Origin: Tretioscincus oriximinensis
Taxonomy: Eukaryota > Chordata > Lepidosauria > Squamata > Gymnophthalmidae
Assembly (NCBI GenBank): GCA_022410635.1
Contig: JAJVDF010000448.1
Location: 796,960 to 860,959, forward strand
Length of the DNA: 64,000 nt
Reading direction: 5' to 3'
This document shows positions 55,684 through 64,000 of the stretch, one piece after another. Both the position numbers and the translations under genes were made by a program. Under the pieces are notes generated by a model. It worked only from the letters and a program-made list of their open reading frames with translations. It was not told where the DNA came from and ran no database searches. Position 1 is the first letter of the stretch. Each line of letters starts with the position of its first letter.

Positions 55684-55903
55684 TAGGCTAACCAGATGAC
55701 CCCTTTTGGTGATGGTGGTGGTGGTGGGTAGAAACCCGGTTTTGGAGTGCCTCACGGTTTTTGCTGAGGAAATTTTTTTTCAAAAAAAGATTTTTTATTG
55801 AAAAAAATTCTTTTAAAAAAAATTTTCCCTCAGGAAAAGCCGGAAAGCACCGCAAAAACGGGTTGTCAACCCCTCCCCAAAAAGGGGTCAACTGGTCAGC
55901 CTG
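55684..55903. mobile_element. Palindromic hAT-type MITE, copy 9, perfect TSD
   Basis: Ends TAGGCTAACCAGATGA and CTGGTCAGCCTG. CCAAAGAG is duplicated exactly at 55676-55683 and 55904-55911. Good evidence for the hAT assignment of the foldback form. Confidence 0.9.
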
Positions 55904-56469
55904 CCAAAGAGTGAGTTTACTGAAAATGTCTTTTATTCATAGAGCAACTGAATGGATTTGCTAACAAGAAGTCAGATGCTGTCATTACCAAAATCTATTT
56001 TTTACTAAATCTTGTTTTCCCCCAACCAGTGGAAATTCTGACCAAACTATGAGATTACTGTTTCAAAAGACCACTATAAGGTTTCCTTAAGCATGCTGGC
56101 AAGTATTAACTACAATGATTACAGTGGCTTCTGATGAAATCCTGATGAGTCTCGTAGTGAGGTTGCTCAGTTATATGCAACACTGCAGTTTCTGCTTGTG
56201 GCTTAAAGAAAATTATTGTTTAAAGGCAAGGTTGTTAATTTTGTGCCCAAGTAGTATGATGTGCACACAAAAGAAGCCTGATTTATCCTGCAGCGTCACC
56301 AGTTGGAGCAAGAAAAACATCAGGTTCAGAATGCTGAAAAGTTGCCTTTATTATCCAGGATTGAAGAGATCAGTCAGTTCTCTCCCAGTTCTCCGAATGT
56401 TGCTGATATGCATCTTTGACCATTATTTGTCATTGGCCAGAAAAGCTGAAACTGATGAAAACTGTACAT
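55904..56469. other. MATN2 intron 1 stretch, nothing recognised
   Basis: A 134-codon open frame at 56115-56519 (+) runs into repeats and shows no family resemblance. Confidence 0.35.
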
Positions 56470-56516
56470 ATGAACATAAGAAGAGCCATACTGGGTCGGA
56501 CCAGAGCCCAGTAAGA

Positions 56517-56708
56517 TAGGCTGACCAGATGACCCCTTTTGGGTATGTGTGTGTTGAAAACCCGTTTTTGGGGTGCCTCCCAGTTTTTTCTGAGAAAATT
56601 TTTTTCAAAAAAAGTTTTTTTTCAATTTTTTTTCTCAGAAAAAACTGGGAGGCACCCCAAAAAGGGATTTTCAACACCCCCCCCAAAAGGGGTCATCTGG
56701 TCGGCCTA
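56517..56708. mobile_element. Palindromic hAT-type MITE, copy 10
   Basis: Nearly symmetrical halves around an A/T centre, with TAGGCTGACCAGATGA and GGTCGGCCTA ends. A 45-bp CR1 tail scrap (56470-56516) precedes it. The target duplication is not clear. Confidence 0.85.
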
Positions 56709-56810
56709 TAGTTATAAAAACATCTAAAATGTAATCATTTAAAAACAATAACAGTGCCTAAATACTAAGAACTTAGGGTGCTACTTCCTGGTACTCTTAG
56801 TGCAACAAGC

Positions 56811-57058
56811 CATAAGAACATAAGAGCCATACTGGATCGGGCCACAGCCCATCTAGTCCAGCATTCTGTCTCACATAGAGCCCACCAGATGCACTTGGGC
56901 AGCCTGAACAGAGGAAAGCAAAATATGCACCTGTTCATGACTCCCTGCAAATGGTATTTCAGGAGTCCTGCCTATGGCTCCATCCCGGAGGCAACATCCA
57001 GACATTCATCCTAGTATCCATTTATACCCTTGGTGTCCATAAACCTGTCTGGTCCTGT
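56811..57058 (-). mobile_element. CR1 LINE 3' UTR
   Basis: Tail complement CATAAGAACATAAGAGCC then the complement of the 3' UTR to CCATAAACCTGTCTGG. Little diverged. Confidence 0.8.
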
Positions 57059-57104
57059 AGTTCACAACTACATAAAAAGTAATAATTTAAGCCCTTTCCA
57101 CACT

Positions 57105-57190
57105 ATGTCCTTTTGGTGGGATGTATCCCACAATAGGGCCTTGTCATCTGCATGCTAGTGGATACTATAACATGCTGGCCTCAAATTATC
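57105..57190. repeat. Fragment of palindromic TATGGCAGG family
   Basis: GGATGTATCCCACAATAGGG, TGCATGCTAGTGGATAC and ACATGCTGGCC follow the family order, diverged. Confidence 0.45.
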
Positions 57191-57604
57191 TTATATACCC
57201 ATGAGCTAAGTAGACCAAAGTTCCAATTCATTCACGTATTTTAGAGGGAAAAGTGTACTGATCACATGGACACAAACCATTCTCTGTTCTGTCTCCCAGG
57301 CCCATATTTTAACTTGTGAAGTGATTAAGAATCTATTGCTTGGCTTAAAATTTTCATAATAATTGAAGCAACTCTCATTTGCTAAATTTTGAAATGGACC
57401 ACTGGAGCGAAATCTAATCAACAGGCAATAGCCACAAATACACATTTTTGTTATTCATCTGCCACTAAATGTCAGCATTGGAGTACTTTTGCAAAGGAAA
57501 ACTCTGGTTTTGTCCAATCTTTTGATGCACTGGGGATTCTATCAGTTAATCAGTTCTGTTATTTTGAATGTTTTGCACATTACTGTGGCATTTTGTAATA
57601 AATG
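57191..57604. other. MATN2 intron 1 stretch, nothing recognised
   Basis: AT-rich. No element or exon was recognised. Confidence 0.4.
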
Positions 57605-57985
57605 CATACTTAGGGCAACAAGAATGATCGAGGGGTTGGATCACCTGCCTTATGAAGTCAGGCTGCAGCGTCTGGCCCTCTTCAGCCTTGAATGACAGCG
57701 TTTGAGAGCTGATCTGATTGAAATGTATAAAATCATGCAAGGGATGCATAAGGTGAATAGAGAAAAATTGTTTTCTCTAATGTGTAACACTAGGACCAGA
57801 GGCCATTCCTTGAAGCTGATGAGCAGAAGAGTGAGAACAGACAAAGGAAAGTATTTTTTCACCCAGAGGGTTATCACCATGTGGAATTTACTTCCAGAAG
57901 AGGTGGTGGTAGCTAGCAGCCTTGATAGCTTGAAGACAGGATTAGGCACGTTCATGGAAGCCGAGGGTATAAACAGCTACTAAGT
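57605..57985 (+). mobile_element. CR1 LINE coding 3' end
   Basis: The + strand encodes RATRMIEGLDHLPYEVRLQR and then, after a frameshift, a 93-codon piece starting MRADLIEMYKIMQGMHKVNR with TMWNLLPEEVVVASSLDSL. The 3' UTR is missing. Confidence 0.85.
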
Positions 57986-57989
57986 TGCT

Positions 57990-58260
57990 TGTACCCCGCC
58001 CCATACCTGAAGGTTTCAGGGTGGCCTACAGTAAAATATCAAAACAAAATCAACAAATTAAAAACAGTATAAAAACAATATCTAAAAGTCGGGACAAAAA
58101 TGAACATTCTCTTCAGCCAAAGGCCGGGTGAAAGGGGCGCGTCTACAAAGATCTTCCAAAACCATACAATTATGACAGACGCACCTCGAGGGGGAGGGGG
58201 GGGCAGTCACAGAGAAGGCCCTACCCTGGGTTTCCACTCCTTGAAAACAAAAAGTTTTAT
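57990..58260 (+). repeat. LINE 3' UTR-like fragment
   Basis: TTGTACCCCGCCCCATACC, an AAATTAAAAACAGTATAAAA stretch and GACGCACCTCGAGGG through AGAGAAGGCCCT, similar in its last part to 7570-7745. Family unsure. Confidence 0.4.
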
Positions 58261-58640
58261 TTTTTGCAGATGTGGCAGATACTTTTCTTCTACAAATAAG
58301 CTGTGCAAATCAGAGACGACATCTCTCCTCAGTGGGCTTGCCTTCCCCTGCCACTGCGCTGCACTTCTCAGGCAAGCTGTGTGGAAGGAGGCCGCTGCCA
58401 TCCCTTTGGCTAGCCTGCAGCAAGTCACCAGCAGCCTCACTACGAGGGGGCAGGGCCCACCTCTCCCCAAGGCATTCCCATTTGCAGGGGTTTCCTTAAG
58501 CATTCATATAAATGCATCCCTCCCTCCCACTCTTGCCCCCTCCCACCCCCCTTTCATTTGCTGCTTCTTTTATTCTTTCTTTCTGTTTTCCTTTTCTTCC
58601 TTCTTTTTTTTCTTCCTTCCTTTGCCTCTCAGTACTGGTC
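58261..58640. other. MATN2 intron 1, GC-richer block and pyrimidine tract
   Basis: 58300-58500 is unusually GC-rich and gives long open frames on both strands with no recognisable protein. A CT-rich tract follows at 58560-58625. Confidence 0.4.
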
Positions 58641-58860
58641 CCAGTACTGAACCCTGGGGTATTGTACTTCTCACATCTTTCCACCCAGAGAACTGTCCAT
58701 TTATAACTTCCCCCTGTTTTCTATCTTTTAGCCTGTTTCTAACCTAGACTCTTAGTCTCTGGAGGCTGCCAAAGTTCCAAGCCCTCGCATTGGTCCCTGG
58801 AAGCTACCCAAATTCCAGGTAGCCCTATGATTGGTCGTTGTACCTTGGAATGTTGAACTC
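58640..58860 (-). repeat. CR1-like internal fragment
   Basis: TGAACCCTGGGGTATT, CACCCAGAGAACTGTCC and ATTGGTCGTTGTACCTTGG repeat the 12955-13190 segment in the same orientation. Confidence 0.45.
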
Positions 58861-58885
58861 CTCAACACGCCTTTTATTACTTATG

Positions 58886-59143
58886 ATTATTTATTTATTT
58901 ATTTGTACTTATATCTTACTCTATACTCGAAGGTCTCAGGGTGGCCAACCATAGGGTGGTGCACATAGCTTTTGTTGCTTTCTCCACAACAGACACCCTG
59001 TGAAGTAGGTGGGGCTGAGAGAGTTATAAAGAACTGTGACTGGCCCAAGGCCACCCAGCTGGCTTTCATGGAGGACTGGGGAATCGAACCGGGAGGCTAC
59101 CAGATGCGAGTCCAATACTCTAACCATTACACCAAATTGGCTC
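58886..59143 (-). repeat. Sauria-type tRNA SINE
   Basis: Tail complement, body and GGAATCGAACCGGGAG, then the A-box complement. It ends about 105 bp before the MATN2 signal-peptide exon. Confidence 0.85.
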
Positions 59144-59248
59144 TCAACTGGCTACCTGTGTTTTCAAAAATAATATCAAAATAGGTGGGGAAATGGAAGT
59201 GGCTGACCCCTCAGAAAATTCACTTCATGTTGTTTTTTTCTGCCACAG

Positions 59249-59411
59249 CGCCTTGCCCTCGTAGTTCAACTCAGTTACGGTACTTTCTTCTGAAAAATTA
59301 AGAAAATGATCTCATGCTTCTTTCTGCTGAATGGACTTTTCCTTGCCTCTGCCAGAGAGAGGCACTTTCCACAGACCATTTGGAGCCAACGGAATGATGC
59401 TGCTTTATTTG
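59249..59411 (+). CDS. MATN2: MATN2 first coding exon (matrilin-2 signal peptide)
   Basis: The acceptor TGTTTTTTTCTGCCACAG precedes 57 nt of leader, then ATG at 59306, an open frame of 35 codons plus one base, and donor GTGAGT. The product starts MISCFFLLNGLFLASARERH, a short hydrophobic secretion signal with a likely cleavage after Ala-Ser-Ala, then FPQT and a polar stretch. The Ala-Arg-Glu-Arg after the signal and the following Pro-Gln-Thr resemble the N-terminus of matrilin-2, a secreted matrix adaptor with two vWA domains, EGF repeats and a C-terminal coiled coil. The phase-1 end would feed a vWA exon, which is not found before the window ends. Synteny (next to LAPTM4B, same strand as in human) supports the call. 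The match is short, so identity is probable, not certain. Confidence 0.65.
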
Positions 59412-59569
59412 GTGAGTTGCAATGAGAATGTCTCATATGAAAAAAGCGGGGGACGCCTGTAGGCCAGGGTTTCCTAATCCTGGCAGTTAATAAAATTACT
59501 CCCATGGCAGGCAGAGGTTGAAACCAATAGATCAAACTGAAATTGGGATCCCATCATTTAAAAACTGGG

Positions 59570-60430
59570 ACAGAGTTTTGGGCCTTTATTGTCAACAAGT
59601 ATTATTTTGTTCTGCTGTGGCCACATTTGGAATACTGTGTACCACTAGTCTGACCAGATGACCCCTTTTGGGGTGTCTCCCGGTTTTTCCTGAGGAAAAA
59701 AAAATAAAAATACAAAAAAAGTTTGGAAAAAAAATCTTTTTTTGAAAAAGTTTTTCCTCAGCAAAAACCATGAGGCACTCCAAAACCGGGTTTCTACACC
59801 CCCCCCCAAAAGGAGTCATCTGGTCAGCTTACTGGTCACCACATCTTAGAAAGGATATTGTGGAACTGGAGAAGGTGCAGAAAAGGGCAACAAGAATGAT
59901 CGAGGGGCTGCAGCACCTCCCTTAGGAATCCGTACTGTAACGTCTAGGTTTCTTCGTCCTTGAAAGATGGTGTTTAAGAGGTGGTCTGACCAAAGTGTAT
60001 AAAATCATGCATGGGATGGATAAGGTGAATAGGGAAAATTATTTTCTCTGTCGCACAACACTAGAACTAGAAGTCACTCCTTGAAGCTGATGGGCAGCAG
60101 AGTTTTGAGAGACAAAAGAAAAGGTTTTTTTGCACCCAGAGAGTCATTGGTCTATGGAATTCACTTCCAGCAGAGGTGGTGCTAGCTACCAGCCTGGATT
60201 GCTTCAAAATAGGGTTAGATAAATTCATGGAACACAGGTGTATCAATGGCTATTAGGATGGTAAACAGGTAGTATTCCTGAAATACCATTTGCAGGGAAA
60301 TAGAAGCAGGTGTGGGTTTTCTTTTCTGCTTGAGGCTGACCTAGTGCACTCGATGGGCCACTATGTGAAACAGAATGATGATCTATGTGGGTTATGGCTC
60401 CATTCAGCAGGGCTCTTCTTCTGTTTTTAT
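59570..60430 (+). mobile_element. CR1 LINE 3' portion split by hAT
   Basis: TTTGGAATACTGTGTACCAC precedes and CTGGTCACCACATCTTAG follows the hAT at 59646-59831, together reading as normal CR1. It continues through the coding end and 3' UTR to CAGGGCTCTTCTTCTG. Diverged. Confidence 0.8.
59646..59831. mobile_element. Palindromic hAT-type MITE, copy 11 (inside CR1)
   Basis: Ends TAGTCTGACCAGATGA and CTGGTCAGCTTA with mirrored halves. The flanking CR1 sequence is continuous, but the duplication is imperfect. Confidence 0.85.
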
Positions 60431-60764
60431 GTACATAGAAGACTTTTCTCCAGGTGTGGCTTTCAAAAGTCCACAGTTTAATCCTGGATTTTAGGTGGGA
60501 ACCCTAATCTAAGTGCCATTTTAGGAGATACTTACTCTGTTTAAATCTTTCTTTTTAGCCTGGAAGCAATATTTAATCTGTTATTTAAAAGGAAAAGTTC
60601 CCTACAGGTGCAAAGTGCCTGTTGCTCATTTTCCATTACCATTCCCTGTGATTTTTATCTTTAAAGATGAACCCAAGCTTTCCCGCAGGGATGTAAATGG
60701 TTTGATTTCTTTTGTGCTTGATGCTGTTGCCTTTGTTTGAACTGTGTTGTGTCAAAGCTATATG
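60431..60764. other. MATN2 intron 2 stretch, nothing recognised
   Basis: AT-rich sequence downstream of the CR1; no element was recognised. Confidence 0.4.
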
Positions 60765-61150
60765 TTATGAGAGACAGTCTCTCAATCCAGAGCTCTGTTC
60801 TCGAAGCCCTGTGTCAGCTGTGGAGAGGGGTGAGCACCCTATTAGGCAACCCAGCTATTCGGAAGCACTCTGCAGTTAGATTAATAGGTACCGCCACAAT
60901 GTGGTGGGGAAGATAAAATAGGTGTCAGGGGAAAACTAACCTTGTAAGCCATTCTGAGTCCCAAGAAAGATCCTGCATAATACACTTGATGATCTTGTAC
61001 AGCAGCCAATCTGTGAGATCTGGACTAAAACGCCTGGCTCTCTACTAGTTAGAACATAGAATAGTGTAAGCCCTCATGCGAAAACTAACCTTGTAAGCCC
61101 CTCTTCAGGTGAGAAGAGTGAGGTATAAAAACAGATTCCTCTCCTTCTCC
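60765..61150 (+). repeat. Degenerate tRNA SINE (CTT-tail family)
   Basis: GAGACAGTCTCTCAATCC, TCTCGAAGCCCTGTGTC and CCTTGTAAGCC are visible. A second 3' end with GAGGTATAAAAACAG and CTCCTTCTCC follows after a short interruption. Confidence 0.6.
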
Positions 61151-61660
61151 ACTTCTTTCAGTCTGTGAATAAATTAATCAGAAGTAAAAGTTTTTGGGAG
61201 GACTTGGGTGGAAGGATCAAGAGTCCTATGACATTTGCAAACTTGTTAGTCTTGGCTTTGGCTAGAACTGTCCCCTTGACTCATTGTGTTATTGTTTCTA
61301 GGAAATTGTTTAGCTAATAACGAAACACGTAAACAATCCATAGTTTTGGTTCCTTACGTTTCCTCTGTGTTCATATTAACAGCTTGCATTTCTACTTAAA
61401 ATCTGATCCCTCGGGCCCTGTTTACCCATGCTTGTTAACGCATTAAGTAGCTCACTATTGTTCATTATCTGTATGGGAATGTGCAGCAGCACATATAATG
61501 TGTTGTAAGAGCTCCCTAAAATACATTACTGGTAGAATACATTAATCTACCCTACTGTACATATGTAAGAGCACTGGCTAATGCACATTAGCAATGGCAA
61601 GTTTGCATATTAGACAGATTAATGGGATCATGGAAGCAGCCACAAGAGGCATGCACATCT
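61151..61660. other. MATN2 intron 2 stretch, nothing recognised
   Basis: No element was recognised. Confidence 0.4.
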
Positions 61661-61665
61661 CCAGG

Positions 61666-61930
61666 GCCGGATTTGGGGTATATGACACCCCTGGGCTGCC
61701 AAAATTTTAAGCCCCCCCCCCCCGAACGTTTCCAGGCAGGACAGGAAGTGATGTCACTTCTGGGGTGGGATATGAAGTGATGTCACTTCCAGGGCAGGAC
61801 AGGAAATGATGTCGCTTCAGGTGCCATTCCCAGAGGCAGATTCCAGAAGTGACATCATATGTGATGTCACTTCAGTCCGAGCCACCATTTCCAGAAGTGA
61901 CATCACAAATGCTTTTACTTCCAACCCCAG
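61666..61930. repeat. Repeat with clustered CRE-like TGATGTCA palindromes
   Basis: Starts with a hAT-like CCAGGGCCGGATTTGGGG and carries about five GTGATGTCACTTC-type motifs in both orientations between 61745 and 61915. Related to 7930-8175. Confidence 0.55.
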
Positions 61931-62582
61931 TGTATTTCCTTTATGATTCCTGATAAAATATATGAGCTCCCATAAATGTATTGGCTCCCAGCCCAATGAA
62001 TATACAACATGTAAATGTGCAAGTCAAAAATTTATATATTATTCTGAATACAAAAATATGGTAAACAGTAAAGTGCTTTTCAGTCCTTGTTCACATAAGT
62101 TTTTCTTCTTTTTTTTAAGCACCTCAAAAGTTTAGAAAAACGCCTTTTTCCTCATTTTTGCTTTTGCAAATGTTTTAGTAGGTTGGCATGGATATATAAT
62201 GGAACAGTTCGATTTTGATTTGGTTAAAGAAACCAGAAATAGAATAAGGGATAAATACAGGGATTCCAATGAGGAGGAGTCCTCTTTTGCCTTTTCGTTT
62301 TGCTGATCTATCAGGAAATAACAGTGTTTGTCAGTTCCTTAATCCTTGGCAGAGTCTTGTAAGCAGGGGGATAGTTAGAAAGTGACCAATGGCTGTTGCA
62401 ATTTCCAAGAGAAATAAAACATGAATAAGAAAGTGTTTTCCTTGAGAATATGGATTTGGTCAGACACAAGGACTGAGTTAGTATCTTTTTGTGAGACCCT
62501 TTTGTATAATATGGCCACTTTTTGCCCAGACATGATAGAATATTTTGGAAGCTTCTTTAGACATGTGATTAACAGGTATGAA
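61931..62582. other. MATN2 intron 2 stretch, nothing recognised
   Basis: A 96-codon minus-strand open frame (62375-62665) overlaps the SINE and has no support. Confidence 0.35.
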
Positions 62583-62880
62583 TGACTCAGATGCTTAGGA
62601 GACAGTCTCTCACCTGGGTGATGGGGTTTGGAAGCCCTATGTTGGAAGTGGGGAGGAGTTAGCACCTTCCACTAGCCTGCAGCTTTAGCCAACCCAGCTA
62701 TTCAAAAGCAAGAATTGCAAGAAATTGCAACAGACGGCAAGTAGATAAATGGGAACCATCATAGCCTGGTGGGGATGATAGAATGGAAGCCTTCGGGTGA
62801 ACTATATTCTTTTTAAGCCACTTTGAGTCCCTTCAGGGGAGAAAAGTGAGGTATAAAAACCGAGTTCTTCTTCTTCTTAG
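62583..62880 (+). repeat. tRNA-derived SINE (CTT-tail family)
   Basis: GACTCAGATGCTTAGGAG head, CTAGCCTGCAGCTTTAGCC, GAGGTATAAAAACCGAG and a TTCTTCTTCTT tail. Moderately diverged. Confidence 0.8.
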
Positions 62881-64000
62881 CCCCATTTCACACCCAAAAT
62901 GTATAAATGTTCCTCATTACAATCCAGTGGTGTATGTGCTTACAATCTGACCGTGTCAAATGTTATCATAATGCTGCAACGGGACATTCACATGTAGATC
63001 GGATTTGGGTAAGTATGACTACAAGGAATCTTCACTATCTTGCTTCTAATGCTTACTAACCTCCTAAATACAGATTTACATTGGTATTGCTGATCCAGTT
63101 TAAGCAAATCTAAATGTACTAATCCAGATTTAGCATACTAGGTGCATAAAAGACTTTCTATTTCTTTTTCTATAAAGCACTTCTTTGAACTTTTTAACCA
63201 AAAGCCAGGAGCACGGACCCCATCTTTTTCTTTGCTAGCATTTTTCAACTATATCTAAATCAACTCAGAGAATTTCTACTTAGAGCATAGTTGGAAGGAA
63301 AAATGATGGATTGGATCCAGTTCCTAAAATCCCAGATCCAAATTTCCTATTTTGGGCTTTTCTCCAATGGTGACCAAATTGACTTTAGCCCTTCATCTCT
63401 ATTTAAATTGTTTCTCTTCTGGCTTCGTTTCTTAAAATACCCCTTCTATCAGTGGGCTTTCGTTATACTATAATTATTTGATTATTAACCTACCCTTAGC
63501 AGAAAAAAAGAAGAAATAATTAGACACAGCGGTGAGATAATAATATGGAAAATGGATAAATATGCCAGAGTTTCTGCATCCTATTAGGACTGGAATACCA
63601 TTTTTGGTCATTCTAGCATATGCTCAGCAACCTCTGTTTTTGAAAGAATTTCTTTCTCTGCCTATCTATGAAGAAAGAAAGACGTTGGTCTCTGGGTGAC
63701 TGAATTCATATTCTGTAGTTACTTTATTGTCCACATATGTTTCTGATTTCTGGCAGTAGATCTGGGGACAAGGGCCATTTTCTCTAATTTGTTGCCAAAA
63801 GACCTATAGTAAACTAACAGAAGCCAGGGGAATTTTCTCTGATAGAAATACCTAGCAACATTTTAAGTGTCTTTCAATAACCTGATTAGTGATGAGCAAA
63901 ATATTTCATACCAAGATCCAAACAGGGCAGCCCTAAAATTATGTCCAACTTTGATCTTAAAATTCTTCTTTTGGGGGAGCCCAAGAAAAGTATTTTTAAT
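62881..64000. other. MATN2 intron 2, end of window, nothing recognised
   Basis: AT-rich sequence. No matrilin vWA exon is visible, so the next MATN2 exon lies beyond the window. Confidence 0.45.

Noticed and set aside
58100..58747. 215-codon + strand open frame
   Set aside because: It spans a LINE-like fragment, a GC-rich block, a CT-rich tract and a CR1-like repeat. The product is low complexity and shows no domain.
9298..59143. A- and B-box-like sequences as functional tRNA genes
   Set aside because: They occur at the heads of many dispersed SINE copies with shared non-tRNA bodies and tails, and no cloverleaf with an acceptor stem is visible.
3244..59831. TA dinucleotides at both ends of the palindromic elements, suggesting Tc1/mariner TA target duplication
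   Set aside because: Copies with clean flanks show 8-bp duplications (ATTCTGAG, CCTTTGAA, TACTAGCC, CCAAAGAG) outside the TA, so TA is part of the terminal inverted repeat and the elements fit hAT.

Overview
This is vertebrate nuclear DNA, almost certainly from a squamate reptile; a gecko-like lizard is a reasonable guess, but the species cannot be fixed from the sequence. The evidence is a multi-exon animal gene with GT/AG introns, a CpG-island first exon, CR1 LINEs with octamer-type 3' tails, Sauria-type tRNA SINEs, a second tRNA-derived SINE with a CTT tail, an L1 fragment, Penelope-like elements and many hAT DNA transposons. Isolated single unresolved bases (n) occur, several of them in homopolymer runs.

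Two genes are supported, both on the + strand. LAPTM4B (lysosomal tetraspan protein) has its last six coding exons at 8384-8495, 13798-13871, 14726-14848, 17967-18065, 27579-27674 and 33884-33958. They join in phase and end in the expected PY-motif tail. Exon 1 lies upstream of the window. The 3' UTR begins at 33959 and may end near 36950. About 19 kb downstream, a CpG island with a clean splice donor after 53224 looks like the non-coding first exon of MATN2 (matrilin-2). A signal-peptide exon at 59249-59411 looks like its first coding exon. The order LAPTM4B then MATN2 on the same strand is that of human chromosome 8q22. The matrilin vWA exons are not in the window.

The rest is intron and intergenic DNA built from layered transposons. 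The most distinctive component is a family of about 15 nearly full-length palindromic elements of 170-220 bp with termini like TAGGCTGACCAGATGA. Several intact copies are flanked by 8-bp target duplications, which places them in the hAT superfamily. Two longer, non-palindromic relatives (17495-17827 and 50877-51399) have the same ends and look like the source form. A Penelope-like element with 223-bp inverted terminal repeats and an open GIY-YIG endonuclease frame lies inside one hAT copy. A long hAT copy in turn lies inside a second Penelope copy, and a 595-bp solo LTR sits between them.

Other points of interest are a 181-bp near-perfect palindrome 123 bp upstream of the last LAPTM4B exon, a tandem array of palindromic units just downstream of the MATN2 first exon, and an unidentified minus-strand protein relic at about 37583-39274. 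No prokaryotic-type systems, CRISPR arrays or rRNA genes are present, and there is no convincing free-standing tRNA gene.
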